Of a stretch of 51,564 bases of DNA, positions 1-11,950 are shown piece by piece (the stretch's first letter is position 1; each line of letters opens with the position of its first letter). The notes under the pieces were generated by a model, which was not told the DNA's origin, searched no databases, and saw only the letters and a program-made list of their open reading frames with translations. A program made the translations under genes and the position numbers. Source of the stretch: Staphylococcus simulans (GTDB taxonomy: Bacteria; Bacillota; Bacilli; Staphylococcales; Staphylococcaceae); contig NZ_PPRU01000055.1 of the NCBI RefSeq assembly GCF_002902285.1, positions 1 through 51,564 on the forward strand, given 5' to 3'.

Positions 1-3000
1 TACCTTTGACTTCATCTTCAGTAGTTGCTGTGCCATATGGTTTTGTGATTTCTCCCGCAGTCGGTTCATATTTATCATTTTGCGGTTGTGGAGTCACTGT
101 AACTTTGACTGTTACATGATCTTTTGTACCGTCTGGATATGTCACCGTTACTGGCACATCGAATTCACCTGGTGTTTGACCATTAGGTACTTTTGTTGGA
201 TCATCCACTGTGACCACTGGTGTTCCTTTATCCGCTGGGAAGTTCGGTACTGTCACTTTATCTTTGACCTCTTGTTCAGTTGTGCCTTGGCCGAACGGTT
301 TTTCAATTGGTTTGACTGTTGGTTCATAAGTGTCTGAATCTTTTGGACCGACTGTAACTTTCACATTCACTGTATCTGTTGTTTTATCTGGATAAGTCAC
401 TGTAACCGGTACTTCGAACTCGCCGCTAGTTTGACCGTCAGGAATTTTTGTTTCATCTACTGTCACTGTGAATGGTTGGCCGTTTTCTGGATATCCTGGG
501 ACAGTCACTTTTTCTTTTACTTCATCAAGTGTTGTTGTTTCACCATAATGTTTAGTTACCTCTCCTGCTTTAGGATCGTATTTTACATTTTCTGGTTGGT
601 CTCCTACAGTCACTTTAACTACCACGTGGTCTTTTGTACCGTCTGGATAAGTAACTGTTACTGGAACATCAAATACGCCATGAGTGTTTCCATCAGGCAA
701 TTTCGTTGGATCATCCACTGTCACTACTGGTGTACCTTTATCTACTGGGAAGTTAGGTACTGTCACTTTATCTTTCACTTCTTGTTCTGTTGTGCCTTGA
801 CCAAATGGTTTTGTGATATTTTCAAATTTCGGTTCATAAGTATCAGCGTCTTTCGGACCTACTGTTACTTTAACTTTCACAACATCTGTTGTTTTATCCG
901 GATAAGTGATTGTTACTGGAACTTCGAATTCTCCACTTATGTTACCGTCAGGTACTTTAGTTGTGTCAACCGTTATTACTGGTTGGTCTCCTTCTTTAGG
1001 GAAATCTGGAATGCTTACTTTGCCTTTGACTTCATCCGCTGTAGTTGGAGTTCCGTATGGTTTTGTGATTTCTCCTGCAGTCGGTTCATATTTATCATTT
1101 TGCGGCTGTGGAGTCACTGTAACTTTGACTGTTACGTGATCTTTTGTGCCATCTGGATATGTGACTGTCACTGGAACTTCGAATTCACCCGGTGTTTGAC
1201 CGTTTGGAACCTTAGCTGGATCATCCACTGTTACTACTGGTGTACCTTTATCCGCTGGGAAGTTTGGTACTGTCACTTTATCTTTCACTTCTTGTTCTGT
1301 TGTGCCTTGACCGTATGGTTTAGTGATTGATTGTGTTACCGGTTCATAAGTGTCTGAATCTTTTGGTCCTACTGTTACTTTCACATTAACTGTGTCTGTT
1401 GTTTTATCCGGATATGTGACTGTCGCTGGAACTTCGAATTCACCTGGTGTTTGACCGTCAGGTATTTTAGTTGTGTCAACCGTAATAACTGGTTGAGTAC
1501 CTTCTTTAGGGAAATCTGGAACGCTTACTTTACCTTTTACTTCGTCTTCAGTAGTTGGAGTTCCGTACGGTTTTACGATTTCTCCCGCAGTCGGTTCATA
1601 TATATCTTTTTGAGGTTGATCGCCTACAGTGACTTTAACTGTTACTTTATCTGTTGTTTTATCCGGATAAGTAACAGTAACTGGAACTTCGAATTCACCC
1701 GGTGTTTGACCGTTTGGAACCTTAGTTGGATCATCCACTGTTACTACTGGTGTACCTTTATCCGCTGGGAAGTTTGGTACTGTGACTTTGTCTTTCACTT
1801 CTTGTTCTGTTGTGCCTTGACCAAATGGTTTTGTGATTGGTTGTGTTGTTGGTTCATACGTATCTGAATCTTTCGGTCCAGTTGTAACTTTTACATTGAC
1901 AATATCTGTTGTTTTATCTGGGTAAGTGACTGTTACAGGAACATCAAATATGCCAGGTGTTTGACCATTTGGTACTTTTGTTTCGTCATCGATAGTAATA
2001 ACTGGTTGAGTACCTTCTTTAGGGAAGTTTGGAATTGTAACATTTCCTTTAACTTCATCCGCTGTAGTCGGTGTACCAAAAGGTTTTACTATTGGTTGTG
2101 TTATAGGTTCATACGTAACTGAATCTTTTGGTCCAACTGTTACTTTAACTTTCACAACGTCTGTTGTTTTGTCTGGATATGTGACTGTAGCTGGAACTTC
2201 AAATTCACCACTTGTTTGACCATCAGGCACTTTACTTGTGTCCACAGTAATAACTGGTTGATCGCCTTCTTTAGGGAAGTCCGGAACACTTACTTTTCCT
2301 TTTATTTCTTCTTCAGTTGTAGGTGTACCGTATGGTTTTTTAATCTCTCCTGTAGTCGGTTCATACGTGTCTGAATCTTTTGGTCCTGTTGTCACTTTCA
2401 CGTTAACAATATCTGTTGTTTTATCCGGATAAGTTACTGTGGCTGGAACTTCTACTTCTCCCGGTGTTTGACCGTCTGGAATTTTTGCTTCATCTACTGT
2501 CACTGTATATGGTTGACTGTTTTCTGGATATCCTGGAACAGTCACTTTTGATTTCACTTCATCCGGTGTAGCTTTTTCACCAAAGTGTTTAGTGATTTCT
2601 CCTGCTTTAGGATCATATTTCACATTATCCGGTTGTTCACCGACTGTTACTTTCACTGTGACTTTGTCTGTTGTTTTGTCTGGGCAAGTGACGGTTACAG
2701 GTACATCAAATACGCCAGATGTTTGACCGTTCGGAATCTTAGTTGGATCATCCACTGTTACCACTGGTGTACCTTTATCCGTTGGGAAATCTGGGACTGT
2801 TACTTTGTCTTTCACTTCTTGTTCAGTTGTATTTTGACCATATGGTTTTGTGATATTTTCAAATTTCGGTTCATAAGTGTCTGAGTTTTTCGGACCTACA
2901 GTGACTTTCACATTAACTGTATCTGTTGTTTTATCCGGATAAGTCACGGTTACTGGGACTTCGAATTCTCCACTTGTTTTGCCGTCAGGGACTTTCGTTG

Positions 3001-5720
3001 TATCAACACTAATAACTGGTTGGTCGCCTTCTTTAGGGAAGTTTGGAATACTTACTTTATCTTTGACTTCATTTTCAGTAGTCGGTGTACCATATGGTTT
3101 TGTGATTTCTCCCGCTGTTGGTTCGTATTTATCTTTTTGCGGTTGGTCTCCTACTGTTACTGGAACTTTCACATAATCTTTTGTTCCGTCTGGATATGTG
3201 ACTGTTACAGGGATATCTACTGTTCCTGGTGTTTGACCGTTTGGTATTTGTGCCGGGTTATCGACTGTGACTGTCGGTGTGCCTTTTTCTTTAGGGAAGT
3301 CTGGTACTGTAACTTTGTCTTTCACTTCTTGTTCTGTTGTGCTTTGACCAAATGGTTTTTTAATTGGTTGAAGTGTTGGCTCATACGTATCTGAGTCTTT
3401 TGGTCCAGTTGTAACTTTTACATTGACAATATCTGTTGTGTTGTCTGGATATGTCACTGTGACTGGAACTTCCACTTCTCCCGGTGTTTGACCATCTGGA
3501 ATTTTTGCTTCATCTACTGACACTGTATATGGTTGACCATTTTCTGGGTAACCTGGAACAGTCACTTTTGATTTCACTTCATCTGGTGTTGCTTTCTCAC
3601 CGAAATGTTTAGTAATTTCTCCTGTTGTTGGTTGGTAAGTCTCAGAATTTTTTGGTCCTACCGTTACTTTCACATTAACTGTATCAGTAGTTTTATCCGG
3701 ATATGTGACTGTTACAGGAACTTGAGTTTCTCCGCTAATTTGTCCGTTTGGCAATTTACTTGTATCTACTGTGATAACAGGTTGATCGCCTTCTTTAGGG
3801 AAGTTCGGAACATTTACTTTGCCTTTGACTTCTTGTTCTGTTGTTGGTGTACCGTATGGTTTTGTAATTTCTCCTACTGTTGGTTCATATTTGTCTTTTT
3901 GTGGTTGTTCTCCTACAGTTACTGGAACTTTCACATGATCTTTTGTACCGTCCGGATAAGTCACTGTGACTGGGACTTCTACTGTTCCTGGTGTTTGACC
4001 ATTTGGAATTTGTGCCGGATTATCGACTTTGATTGTCGGTGTACCTTTGTCTTTAGGGAAGTCTGGTACTGTGACTTTATCTTTCACTTCTTGTTCTGTT
4101 GTACCTTGACCATATGGTTTTGTGATTGGTTGAACTGTTGGTTCATATTTATCTTTTTGTGGTTGTTCTCCTACAGTTACCGGAACTTTCACATGGTCTT
4201 TTGTGCCATCTGGATATGTGACAGTTACTGGGACTTCTACTGTTCCTGGTGTTTGGCCGTTTGGAATTTGTGCCGGGTTATCGACTTTGACTGTCGGTGT
4301 ACCTTTGTCTTTAGGGAAGTCTGGTACTGTGACTTTATCTTTCACTTCTTGTTCTGTTGTACCTTGACCATATGGTTTTGTGATTGAACCTGTTGTTGGT
4401 TGGTACGTATCTGAGTCTTTCGGTCCGACTGTCACTTTCACATTCACTGTATCTGTTGTTTTGTCAGGATAAGTCACTGTAACTGGGACTTGGAATACGC
4501 CACTTGTTTGACCGTTTGGTAAATTGTTTGTATCAACAGTAATGACTGGTTGTGCACCTGTTTTAGGGAAGTTTGGAACACTTACTTTTCCTGTTACATC
4601 ATTTGATGTTGTTGGTGTACCATACGGTTTTGTAATTTCTCCTGCTGTTGGTTGATATTTATCATTATCAGGTTGAACTCCTACTGTCACTTTGACATTC
4701 ACTGTGTCCGTTGTTTTGTCAGGATAAGTCACTGTGACAGGGACTTGGAACTCACCGCTTGTTTGACCATTTGGCAACTTGCTTGTGTCAACTGTGATTG
4801 TTGGTGTGCCTTTGTCTTTAGGGAAATTCGGTACTGTGACTTTATCTTTTACTTCTTGTTCTGTTGTTGCTTGACCGTATGGTTTTGTAATTTCTCCTGT
4901 AGTTGGTTGGTACGTATCTGAATCTTTCGGTCCTGTAATAACAGGTACATTTACTACTTCACTTGTACCATCTGGATATTGTACAGTCACTGGTACATTT
5001 ACTGTACCTGGCGTTTGACCATCTGGAATTTTTGAAGTATCTACTGTATAAGTCGGTTGATTACCATTTCCTGGGAAATTAGGAACAGAAACTTTTGATT
5101 TCACTTCATTTTCATCTGTTTTTTGACCAAATGGTTTATGGATTGCTTCAGTTGTCGGTTGATATTTATCGTTATCAGGTTGTACTTTTGTAGTAACCGG
5201 AACTTCAATAACTTCTGAAGAATTATCAGGATAATGTACAGTCACCGGTACATTCACTGTACCTGGTGTTTGGCCATCTGGAATTGTTGTTTCATCCACT
5301 GTATAAGTTGGTTGATTACCTCCAGTTGGGAAGTCTGGTACAGATACTTTTCCTGTGATTTCACCAGGTGTTGCTTTATGACCGAAGTCTTTTTCAACTG
5401 AGCCTGCAGTTGGCGTATATTTGTCTTTATCAGACTGTGCTTTTGTGACTACTGGTACATTAACGTGCGCAACAGAACCATCTGGATACGTAACAGTAAC
5501 AGGTACTAGAACTTTACCAGGCGTATTTCCATCAGGTAATTTATCAGGATGATCTATTGTTATTGTAGGTTTTTTAAGATGAGTCGGATATTTAGGGAAT
5601 GTGACATGACTCATAACATCTTCTTCAGTTGCTGGTTGTCCGAATTCTTTAGTAACTGTTTGCGCTTTTGGTGGATATTTATTAGCTTCTGTTATATGAA
5701 CAATTACAGATGAACCAGCG
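1..5720 (-). repeat. About 255-bp tandem repeats encoding Rib-like domains
   Basis: The marker for VPxFP or VPGYP recurs about every 250-260 bp (near 236, 490, 748, 1003, 1258, 1510, 1768 and so on to about 5598), giving about 22 units. Three subtypes are visible. One has [15 protein letters not shown] with [10 protein letters not shown]. One has [14 protein letters not shown] with [10 protein letters not shown]. One has [17 protein letters not shown]. The first two tend to alternate, so the larger unit is close to 510 bp. Confidence 0.9.
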
Positions 5721-7888
5721 ATATCGTTACCACCAGAAACAAGTACTGCAGTATAAATATCACCTTCATGAGCCTCTTTAGGAATCGTAAATCCACTTAC
5801 TTGTTCTCCTCGTTTTGGCGTTGTAAAGTCCGGAGCTCTATGCACTGTTTGTCCGCTAGGATCTCTCCATTCGATGTGTGTAGGCATTGGTGGTACATCA
5901 CCATTAGGCAATTTAACATTAACACGACTGCCTGGTGCTGCTGGGTTGTCTGTCGCATTATACGGTACAGTATGAAGATCAATGGTATCCGATGGACTCA
6001 ATACTACCGCAAAGTTCACATTCGCCCATTGTTGAACCCCTGAATAAGGTGCTGAAATTGGTACGAAAGAGATATTTTGGTTCGCTTTTCTAAATTCTGG
6101 TGAGGTAAATCCTGAATACGTTTGGACGAGTTTACCTTTAGTATTTAGCACAAAACCATAAATATGATCTACATCCAAAGTACCATTAGGAAATTTAGCT
6201 GCGTAAACCCCATTTCCATCAACCACTGAAACAACAGTAGCTGAAATATATTCTGGATGCGCAGTTAATAATCTTTTCGCAGCTGCAGCACGTTCATGTA
6301 CAGGTACACGTTGTACTTCATTTCTATAAGCTGCTGCACCTTGTGAAGTTAATGAACTTAATACAACTTTATAACCCGCTGCGACTCTATCTCCTAAATT
6401 TGGGTTATAGTTAGGACCAGTTGCTGAGTTGGCTCTATCTCCACCTGAGCTTTCTATCCAAACTTTACCACGAACGACATTATAACCATCAACAGCTAAT
6501 AGTTCTGGATAACTATGGTTACCTTCGCTTGTAATCCATTGATTTTTAGGTTTCGTCATATAATTACCGACTGGCACTTCAGCCATAAAAATACCTGTAC
6601 GGCCAATGTTTTTACCTACTACTGGAGTTTGCCCCATATTGTTATCAGTAAATGTGTCTACAAATACACCTGGATAGAATCCACCGGTTTGTCGTAACAT
6701 TGTCGCTTTGTTGCCATTAGGTAATGTAAAATCTGGAATAGCAAAACGATATTTTTGTCCTTTAAAAGCTTTATATACATGGTGTTTACCTGTCGCATCT
6801 GTCCAACCTTGTCTTAAGTCAAAGGCAAAGGCACCTGGACCATCTTGTGCACTGTCATCACGATTTTTATTATGTGTATATGCACGATAAATTGGTGAAA
6901 TTGATCCATCTTTGTCCATCCATTGTAAATAAACCGGTGTATTGACAGGTACAGGTGCTAAACCATTTGTACCTAGAGATGGGATACCTTGGTCCGCCAT
7001 CCAAGCACGACCGGAAATTAAGTTAGTTTTACTTAATTCATCTGAACCTGAACGAACATAACCGTTTTTAATCGCATCTGCATCAATAATTATCGGTTCT
7101 ATTGGAAGCGTTACCGCATATTTTACAAAGTCTGGATTATCTGCCACTTGTTCTGCCTCTGTAGTCAAATCTTCACGTACAGCAGGTTTATACCAAGTTT
7201 CATATTCATGGGACAATTGATAAAGTAAAGCTTGTTGAATTTCTTCGGGTGTGGCTTGACTGTCTAAATTCAATTCTTGAATTAAAGTCTGTGCTTCTTC
7301 TATAGAGACGCCTGAAGATTGTGCATAAAATTCAGCAGCTGTATTCAAATCTTGAACTTGTTGAATGTCTAAAATAGATTGAGGTACTTCTACTTTAGGT
7401 GTTTCAGCTACTTTTTGAACTGTTGTGTTTGTCTCAAACGGAGCTGTTTCTGTTGAAACTTCTTGTGATTTTGGAGCTGCAGTCGCTTCTTTTTCGACTG
7501 TTGGATCTACAACTTCTTGATGATCAGAAGTTGCTTTTTCTGTGGAATCATTACTAGCTTTTGTTGGTAGTGATTCAACTTCAGTTTTCGGTACTTCTTT
7601 AGTTTCATCTAGTGTTGTTATTTCAGATGATGTAGTTACTGCAGTTTCATTAACAACTGCATCTGCATGATTCACTTCAACATTAGTGTCTTTGTCTGGT
7701 GTTGTTGCGTTAATTGTAGATGTGGTTGATGTTTCAGCTGCTTTCGCATCTTGTGTATTCACCCCGAATAATAAGATAGCTCCTACTAGAATAGAAGCAG
7801 TACCTACAGTGAATTTACGAATAGAATATTTGTTTTTTCTATCCGGTTGGAAAGATGCTTTGTTCTTAGATGTGTGTTCGTCTTTCAA
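1..7888 (-). CDS. YSIRK surface adhesin with Rib/alpha-like repeats (partial, C-terminus outside window)
   Basis: Open reading frame running off the left edge, about 2629 codons visible. The start is a TTG at 7886-7888 with an AAGGAG ribosome binding site; no ATG fits the signal peptide. Residues 21-36 are a YSIRK/GxxS secretion signal, with likely cleavage after DAKA (about residue 50). A Ser/Thr/Glu-rich linker follows, then a unique, probably folded region (about residues 220-720). From about 5.7 kb down to the edge there are about 22 repeats of 84-85 residues, with the signature [11 protein letters not shown], then a KDSDTYEPT or PQxDKYEPT linker, KPFG or KPYG, and VPxFP. This is the Rib/alpha-like repeat family of Gram-positive surface proteins, which form extended stalks. 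The sortase motif should lie beyond position 1. Role inferred: cell-wall-anchored adhesin or biofilm protein; the ligand is unknown. Confidence 0.9.
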   Translation of the reverse strand, partial: MKDEHTSKNKASFQPDRKNKYSIRKFTVGTASILVGAILLFGVNTQDAKAAETSTTSTINATTPDKDTNVEVNHADAVVNETAVTTSSEITTLDETKEVPKTEVESLPTKASNDSTEKATSDHQEVVDPTVEKEATAAPKSQEVSTETAPFETNTTVQKVAETPKVEVPQSILDIQQVQDLNTAAEFYAQSSGVSIEEAQTLIQELNLDSQATPEEIQQALLYQLSHEYETWYKPAVREDLTTEAEQVADNPDFVKYAVTLPIEPIIIDADAIKNGYVRSGSDELSKTNLISGRAWMADQGIPSLGTNGLAPVPVNTPVYLQWMDKDGSISPIYRAYTHNKNRDDSAQDGPGAFAFDLRQGWTDATGKHHVYKAFKGQKYRFAIPDFTLPNGNKATMLRQTGGFYPGVFVDTFTDNNMGQTPVVGKNIGRTGIFMAEVPVGNYMTKPKNQWITSEGNHSYPELLAVDGYNVVRGKVWIESSGGDRANSATGPNYNPNLGDRVAAGYKVVLSSLTSQGAAAYRNEVQRVPVHERAAAAKRLLTAHPEYISATVVSVVDGNGVYAAKFPNGTLDVDHIYGFVLNTKGKLVQTYSGFTSPEFRKANQNISFVPISAPYSGVQQWANVNFAVVLSPSDTIDLHTVPYNATDNPAAPGSRVNVKLPNGDVPPMPTHIEWRDPSGQTVHRAPDFTTPKRGEQVSGFTIPKEAHEGDIYTAVLVSGGNDIAGSSVIVHITEANKYPPKAQTVTKEFGQPATEEDVMSHVTFPKYPTHLKKPTITIDHPDKLPDGNTPGKVLVPVTVTYPDGSVAHVNVPVVTKAQSDKDKYTPTAGSVEKDFGHKATPGEITGKVSVPDFPTGGNQPTYTVDETTIPDGQTPGTVNVPVTVHYPDNSSEVIEVPVTTKVQPDNDKYQPTTEAIHKPFGQKTDENEVKSKVSVPNFPGNGNQPTYTVDTSKIPDGQTPGTVNVPVTVQYPDGTSEVVNVPVITGPKDSDTYQPTTGEITKPYGQATTEQEVKDKVTVPNFPKDKGTPTITVDTSKLPNGQTSGEFQVPVTVTYPDKTTDTVNVKVTVGVQPDNDKYQPTAGEITKPYGTPTTSNDVTGKVSVPNFPKTGAQPVITVDTNNLPNGQTSGVFQVPVTVTYPDKTTDTVNVKVTVGPKDSDTYQPTTGSITKPYGQGTTEQEVKDKVTVPDFPKDKGTPTVKVDNPAQIPNGQTPGTVEVPVTVTYPDGTKDHVKVPVTVGEQPQKDKYEPTVQPITKPYGQGTTEQEVKDKVTVPDFPKDKGTPTIKVDNPAQIPNGQTPGTVEVPVTVTYPDGTKDHVKVPVTVGEQPQKDKYEPTVGEITKPYGTPTTEQEVKGKVNVPNFPKEGDQPVITVDTSKLPNGQISGETQVPVTVTYPDKTTDTVNVKVTVGPKNSETYQPTTGEITKHFGEKATPDEVKSKVTVPGYPENGQPYTVSVDEAKIPDGQTPGEVEVPVTVTYPDNTTDIVNVKVTTGPKDSDTYEPTLQPIKKPFGQSTTEQEVKDKVTVPDFPKEKGTPTVTVDNPAQIPNGQTPGTVDIPVTVTYPDGTKDYVKVPVTVGDQPQKDKYEPTAGEITKPYGTPTTENEVKDKVSIPNFPKEGDQPVISVDTTKVPDGKTSGEFEVPVTVTYPDKTTDTVNVKVTVGPKNSDTYEPKFENITKPYGQNTTEQEVKDKVTVPDFPTDKGTPVVTVDDPTKIPNGQTSGVFDVPVTVTCPDKTTDKVTVKVTVGEQPDNVKYDPKAGEITKHFGEKATPDEVKSKVTVPGYPENSQPYTVTVDEAKIPDGQTPGEVEVPATVTYPDKTTDIVNVKVTTGPKDSDTYEPTTGEIKKPYGTPTTEEEIKGKVSVPDFPKEGDQPVITVDTSKVPDGQTSGEFEVPATVTYPDKTTDVVKVKVTVGPKDSVTYEPITQPIVKPFGTPTTADEVKGNVTIPNFPKEGTQPVITIDDETKVPNGQTPGIFDVPVTVTYPDKTTDIVNVKVTTGPKDSDTYEPTTQPITKPFGQGTTEQEVKDKVTVPNFPADKGTPVVTVDDPTKVPNGQTPGEFEVPVTVTYPDKTTDKVTVKVTVGDQPQKDIYEPTAGEIVKPYGTPTTEDEVKGKVSVPDFPKEGTQPVITVDTTKIPDGQTPGEFEVPATVTYPDKTTDTVNVKVTVGPKDSDTYEPVTQSITKPYGQGTTEQEVKDKVTVPNFPADKGTPVVTVDDPAKVPNGQTPGEFEVPVTVTYPDGTKDHVTVKVTVTPQPQNDKYEPTAGEITKPYGTPTTADEVKGKVSIPDFPKEGDQPVITVDTTKVPDGNISGEFEVPVTITYPDKTTDVVKVKVTVGPKDADTYEPKFENITKPFGQGTTEQEVKDKVTVPNFPVDKGTPVVTVDDPTKLPDGNTHGVFDVPVTVTYPDGTKDHVVVKVTVGDQPENVKYDPKAGEVTKHYGETTTLDEVKEKVTVPGYPENGQPFTVTVDETKIPDGQTSGEFEVPVTVTYPDKTTDTVNVKVTVGPKDSDTYEPTVKPIEKPFGQGTTEQEVKDKVTVPNFPADKGTPVVTVDDPTKVPNGQTPGEFDVPVTVTYPDGTKDHVTVKVTVTPQPQNDKYEPTAGEITKPYGTATTEDEVKG

Positions 7889-8017
7889 CCTAGACACTCC
7901 TTAATTTTAATTTAGGCATGCAAAATAATAACAAGAATAATCCCTTTCACCCCTTCTTGCTCTCTTTGAAAATTACAGATTCGTATTCTTCTTATCATCA
8001 TACATAGCACCAAATAA

Positions 8018-8045
8018 ATTATAACACTTATCTAATTGTACGTAA
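8018..8045 (-). promoter_or_regulatory. Probable SigA promoter of the Rib-repeat adhesin
   Basis: On the minus strand, TATAAT at 8018-8023 is preceded by TG (extended -10), with a TTACGT -35 at 8040-8045 and a 16-bp spacer. It implies a 5' leader of about 125 nt. Apart from this promoter and the terminator at its right end, I see nothing else in the gene-free stretch 7889-8261. Confidence 0.5.
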
Positions 8046-8198
8046 CATTTTTTGGTTCGTTTTCCTTATGTTATTTTATAAAAAAACGTTATAATTTCAC
8101 CCAAACTAGTTAACGCATATCTAAATTTAGTTATCTCTCAGAAAGAGAATTAAATATGCTTTTCTATGAATTTTAGACATACAAATAACGTTACAATA

Positions 8199-8226
8199 TA
8201 AAAAAGGAATGGATTGCTCCATTCCC
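8199..8226 (-). terminator. Rho-independent terminator of the alpha/beta hydrolase gene
   Basis: Minus strand: stem GGAATGG (8219-8225 as read) with its complement at 8206-8212, a 6-nt loop, then a T run at 8205-8201. It lies 36 bp beyond the hydrolase stop. Confidence 0.8.
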
Positions 8227-8261
8227 AATGTGTTTTACTATTATAGTTTCCTTAGAGTTAT

Positions 8262-8972
8262 TTAATTCTCTTCATTTTCTTGTTCTTGATCAACCCATTC
8301 TAACATCAAGTCAAAGTGTCTGCCTTCAGGTTCAATGTTATCCATATGAGCTAAACTTGAAAATGCATATAAATCAATCGTGTTTTCAGTATTTTTTGTC
8401 ACATAATCAATCGTTGTATCAATCTCTACTTGTGTATCATCAAAACCATGAATGATTAATGTTTTAGTATTCAATGGCAAACATGAAATGGGTGATGCCG
8501 CATATAATATATCTTCTGAAACATCACCAAAATATTCTTCTGCTGCGTTTCGTCCTAATTCTTTTGCTTTTGTATATGGTACATCAGTAACAGGTGATAA
8601 TGCGACAATTCTATCCGCTTCATCTTCATTATTTAATACAAGTTGTCCACCCACTGAATGTCCTATAAGAATCAATGATTGACCTTCACCTACAAATTCA
8701 GAATTTCTAAATGTTTGAACTGCTTTTTTAACATCTTCTTCTGGTATAGGCCATTTATGTTCTCCACGACGATATTCAACATTTGCGACATTGTAGCCTT
8801 TATTTGTTAAAACTTCAATCATTTTATCATTTAAAGAACGATCAAATTTTTGGCGCCAATAACCACCATGAACTAACACAATCCATTTATCAGCATGTTC
8901 TCCATTTTTATCATTTGATGCATAAACATCAATTAATTGTTCTTCATGGTCTCCATAATATAATACTTCCAT
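8262..8972 (-). CDS. Alpha/beta hydrolase, kynurenine-formamidase-like
   Basis: A 236-residue cytosolic serine hydrolase. HGGYW at 35-39 is the oxyanion-hole motif typical of the esterase/kynurenine formamidase group. GHSVGG gives the nucleophile Ser106. HGFDD (175-179) probably supplies the acid, and SLAHMD gives His209. The length fits the family. The start ATG is preceded by TTAGGAGTG. It is a single gene between the Rib adhesin and metQ, with its own terminator. The substrate cannot be deduced: kynurenine formamidase is one possibility, but no tryptophan-degradation genes are nearby, so a general carboxylesterase is equally likely. Confidence 0.8.
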   Translation of the reverse strand: MEVLYYGDHEEQLIDVYASNDKNGEHADKWIVLVHGGYWRQKFDRSLNDKMIEVLTNKGYNVANVEYRRGEHKWPIPEEDVKKAVQTFRNSEFVGEGQSLILIGHSVGGQLVLNNEDEADRIVALSPVTDVPYTKAKELGRNAAEEYFGDVSEDILYAASPISCLPLNTKTLIIHGFDDTQVEIDTTIDYVTKNTENTIDLYAFSSLAHMDNIEPEGRHFDLMLEWVDQEQENEEN

Positions 8973-9090
8973 CGATAATCACTCCTAAGTGAATGTGATT
9001 TTCTAGCACTAACTCTTTACCCCCTTTTGTCAGTACCCACACTTTGCCGGACTAACAATACATACAAATTGATGATGTCAGCATTCGTCA

Positions 9091-9127
9091 CATAAAATAA
9101 GCCGACAAACCTAGAAGATTTGCCGGC
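9091..9127 (-). terminator. Terminator of the metNIQ operon
   Basis: Minus strand: stem GCCGGCAAA (9119-9127) pairing with TTTGTCGGC (9101-9109), followed by TTATTTTAT. It lies 23 bp after the metQ stop. Confidence 0.85.
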
Positions 9128-9149
9128 CATTTAAATGATAGCTGTGTTA

Positions 9150-9992
9150 TTATTTTAAGCTGTCTTGAATTTTTTTGATTTCATCTTGTTTTAAATCAAC
9201 CACGATTTCGCCATCTTTAACTTCTTCTTTTAAAGCTTTTTGAGCTTCTTTAGAATGATAAAGTGCCGCAACTTTTTTCAATGTTTTATCGTCTTTGTCT
9301 TTAGAGTTTACTGCAATAATGTTGATGTATGGTTGTGATGCTTTTGTATCATCTTTTTCTAAGTAGATTGGATCTTTCTTCGCATCTAAACCTGCTTTAG
9401 TTGCTACGCCGTTGTTGATAACTGAAATATCTACATCGTCTAATGCACGTGCTGTTTGTTGTGCATCTACGGCTTTGATATCTAAATTCTTTTTGTTTTC
9501 TTCGATATCTTTAATGCCGCCTTTTAAACCGAAGTCTTTAGAAAGTTTGATGTAACCTGCTTTTTCTAATAATTTTAATGCACGTGCTTGGTTAGAAACA
9601 TCGTTTGGAATGATAACTTTCGCACCGTCTTTTAAGTCTTTAATGTCTTTAATCTTTTTAGAATAGATACCTAATGGCGCAAATACTGTCGTACGAATCG
9701 GTGTGATTTTTGTACCTTTATTCGCTTTTTCATATTGATCTAAGAATGCAAAGTGTTGGAACGCGTTCATTTCGATATCCCCATCGTTTAGCGCCTTGTT
9801 TGGTACATTGTAATCAGAGAATTGTTTAACTTTCACTGTAATACCATCTTTTTTCGCAAGTTCTGCAACTTTATCCCATACTTTTGTTTCGTTAGATGCT
9901 ACGCCGACTGTAACTGTTTTACTATCATCTTTCTTACCGCATGCAGCTAAAAGAACCACAAATGCGATTGCTAATACTAATAATTTCTTCAT
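9150..9992 (-). CDS. metQ: Methionine ABC transporter substrate-binding lipoprotein MetQ
   Basis: A 280-residue NlpA/MetQ-family lipoprotein. The signal peptide ends in lipobox LLAAC (Cys18), so the mature protein should be diacylglycerol-anchored outside the membrane. Family features include VGVASNETKVWDKV near the mature N-terminus, NAFQHFAFLDQYE around residues 77-89, and a VDAQQTARALDD region near the ligand cleft. It is known to bind methionine (D or L) for import by MetN/MetI. It is the last gene of metN-metI-metQ, 23 bp after metI, with a GGGGAAG ribosome binding site. It is controlled by the S-box riboswitch at the operon front. Confidence 0.95.
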   Translation of the reverse strand: MKKLLVLAIAFVVLLAACGKKDDSKTVTVGVASNETKVWDKVAELAKKDGITVKVKQFSDYNVPNKALNDGDIEMNAFQHFAFLDQYEKANKGTKITPIRTTVFAPLGIYSKKIKDIKDLKDGAKVIIPNDVSNQARALKLLEKAGYIKLSKDFGLKGGIKDIEENKKNLDIKAVDAQQTARALDDVDISVINNGVATKAGLDAKKDPIYLEKDDTKASQPYINIIAVNSKDKDDKTLKKVAALYHSKEAQKALKEEVKDGEIVVDLKQDEIKKIQDSLK

Positions 9993-10015
9993 TCAATGAC
10001 TTCCCCTTTACTTGT

Positions 10016-10675
10016 TTAATTTCTACGAATTTTCTTAGCCAAGACATTCCCTAAAGATTGAATCAGCTGAACCATAATAACTAAAATGACTACTGTAATC
10101 ACAATGACGATTGTGTCGAAACGTTGATAACCATAAGCAAGTGCCAGGTCACCAATACCGCCTCCGCCGACAGCACCGGCCATGGCAGTTGCTCCGATTA
10201 AACCGATAATTGCTGTTGTTAATGCTAAAATCAATGAACCTAATGCTTCAGGTAATAAGAAGTAACGGATGATTTGAAGCGGTGATGCACCCATCGCATT
10301 TGCTGCTTCAATCACACCTGAATTCACTTCTAATAATGAGTTTTCAACCAATCTCGCAATATAAGGTGCGACATAAACTGTTAACGGTACGATTGCAGCG
10401 GCTGTCCCAATTGATGTACCTACCACTAATTTTGTGAATGGCACAATCGCAATTAATAAAATAATGAAGGGTACCGAACGCAATACGTTGATGACAGGGT
10501 TGAGAATATGATAAATCACCACATTTTCCCATATACCATCTTTCTTAGTGACTACAAGTAGTACACCAAGCGGAATACCGATTAAAGAACCGATTACTAA
10601 TGAAATAGAGACCATCAATAACGTTTGATATAACGCCTCCATTAATTGAGACGAATCTAATGTAGATCCAAGCAT
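10016..10675 (-). CDS. metI: Methionine ABC transporter permease MetI (MetP)
   Basis: A 219-residue polytopic permease (about five TM segments) of the methionine uptake ABC system. The EAA-type cytoplasmic loop that docks on the ATPase is visible as EAANAMGASPLQIIRYFLLPEAL. I chose the ATG at 10673-10675 because GAGGAGG lies 9 nt upstream and it sits one base after the metN stop. A start 24 nt further up would place the N-terminus inside metN. The close spacing indicates translational coupling with metN. Confidence 0.93.
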   Translation of the reverse strand: MLGSTLDSSQLMEALYQTLLMVSISLVIGSLIGIPLGVLLVVTKKDGIWENVVIYHILNPVINVLRSVPFIILLIAIVPFTKLVVGTSIGTAAAIVPLTVYVAPYIARLVENSLLEVNSGVIEAANAMGASPLQIIRYFLLPEALGSLILALTTAIIGLIGATAMAGAVGGGGIGDLALAYGYQRFDTIVIVITVVILVIMVQLIQSLGNVLAKKIRRN

Positions 10676-10676
10676 G

Positions 10677-11693
10677 TTATACGACCTCCTCAAATTCAAT
10701 ATGACTTTGTTTCATATAATCAAATGCACGTTGCTTACTTTCATTTGATCCTTTGATACGAAGTGTTAAATAACCGACTGAAGTATCTTGAATATCTGAC
10801 ATCGATGCATAAATAACATTCACATCTAAATTGAAGTCTTTAATTAATGTTTGAATCACTGACAATCCAATTTGTGAACCTTCTAGATAAACTTTGACGT
10901 CCACATAATCTGCGTCAGTTGGCAATTGATGAATCATCTTATCACTAATATCTGTACTAATAACTGTAGAAACGAAGCTTTTCGCAGTTTTCGTCTTAGG
11001 ATGACTGAACACCTCTAATACACTGCCGATTTCGATGACACTGCCTTGCTCCATAACCGCAACTTTATCGCAGATTTGTTGAATTACGCCCATTTCATGG
11101 GTAATCAATAAAATGGTAACGTCAAATGTTCGATTGACCTTCTTCAATAATCGCAAGATTGAATCTGTTGTAGCTGGGTCTAAAGCACTTGTTGCTTCAT
11201 CACATAACAAGATTTTAGGATCAGTAACCAAAGCTCTCGCAATCGCAACTCTTTGTTTTTGACCACCCGATAACTCATTAGGATACTGTGAACCTTTATC
11301 TCCTAGACCTACGAACTCAAGCATTTCGTCAACTTTCTCTTTTATGTATGACTTTTCCTTGCCTTCAAGGATGAGCGGCATCGCAACATTATTGAATACT
11401 GTCTTAGAATTTAATAAATTGAAATGCTGGAAAATCATGCCTATATTTTTCTTCACTTTACGCAATTCTTTTTTGCTGTATTGATTGATGTCATGACCAT
11501 CCACAATAATGTTTCCTGATGTCACATTTTCAAGCTTATTGACTAATCGGATTAACGTACTTTTACCAGCACCGCTATACCCGATGACACCGAATATTTC
11601 TTGGCGTTCTACAGTAAAGCTGACATCTTTCAAAGCCTGAATTTCCGTTGAGCGTTTACGGAATGTTTTATTGACATCCTTGAACTCAATCAT
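10677..11693 (-). CDS. metN: Methionine ABC transporter ATP-binding protein MetN
   Basis: A 338-residue ATPase of the methionine importer. Walker A is GYSGAGKST (38-46), the ABC signature is LSGGQ (141-145), Walker B is ILLCDE (161-166), and the switch His is in LLITHE. The C-terminal part (about 260-335) is the NIL/ACT-like domain that in this family binds methionine and inhibits transport when the cell is replete. It is the first gene of metNIQ, directly after the SAM riboswitch; the ATG has a GGGGGA-type ribosome binding site. Confidence 0.95.
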   Translation of the reverse strand: MIEFKDVNKTFRKRSTEIQALKDVSFTVERQEIFGVIGYSGAGKSTLIRLVNKLENVTSGNIIVDGHDINQYSKKELRKVKKNIGMIFQHFNLLNSKTVFNNVAMPLILEGKEKSYIKEKVDEMLEFVGLGDKGSQYPNELSGGQKQRVAIARALVTDPKILLCDEATSALDPATTDSILRLLKKVNRTFDVTILLITHEMGVIQQICDKVAVMEQGSVIEIGSVLEVFSHPKTKTAKSFVSTVISTDISDKMIHQLPTDADYVDVKVYLEGSQIGLSVIQTLIKDFNLDVNVIYASMSDIQDTSVGYLTLRIKGSNESKQRAFDYMKQSHIEFEEVV

Positions 11694-11754
11694 AGGTAAA
11701 TCCCCCTTAATAATTTGAAATAAATGAATGTTAACTATTTTGAGATAACTCTAT

Positions 11755-11796
11755 AAAAAGAAAATCCCGAGGACTAATGAAACAAGTCCTCGGGAT
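11755..11796 (-). terminator. Riboswitch-controlled terminator in the metN leader
   Basis: Minus strand: a perfect 12-bp stem ATCCCGAGGACT (11785-11796) with its complement at 11764-11775, then TTTTCTTTTT. This is the expression platform of the S-box: SAM binding should favour this terminator and stop metNIQ transcription. Confidence 0.92.
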
Positions 11797-11807
11797 ACAT
11801 ATATCGG

Positions 11808-11922
11808 CTCGTCTCATCTTCACAGTGTTCTACTGTAGGAATTGGCACAGTAATTAATCTTCATAATTAATCCTGTTGCCGAGGCTTCGCAGGGCCTGTC
11901 CCTCCGCCTCTCTGGATAAGAT
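11808..11922 (-). promoter_or_regulatory. SAM-I (S-box) riboswitch aptamer
   Basis: Read on the minus strand, the element has the S-box landmarks in order: CTTATC (P1 5' arm), AGAGAGGCGGAGGGA, the CCCTGCGAAGCC segment, CGGCAACAGG, GTGCCAATTCC, and GATGAGACGAG closing P1. It lies between a strong promoter and metN and is followed by a GC-rich terminator. The class is known to repress methionine genes when S-adenosylmethionine is abundant. Confidence 0.95.
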
Positions 11923-11950
11923 AGTTTTATTCAATTCATTTATATTCCAT

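Noticed and set aside
80..4921. Long plus-strand open frames rich in Phe/Trp/Cys opposite the Rib-like repeats
   Set aside because: They repeat with the same about 255-bp period as the minus-strand gene, lack ribosome binding sites, and have compositions expected from antisense reading of its codons.
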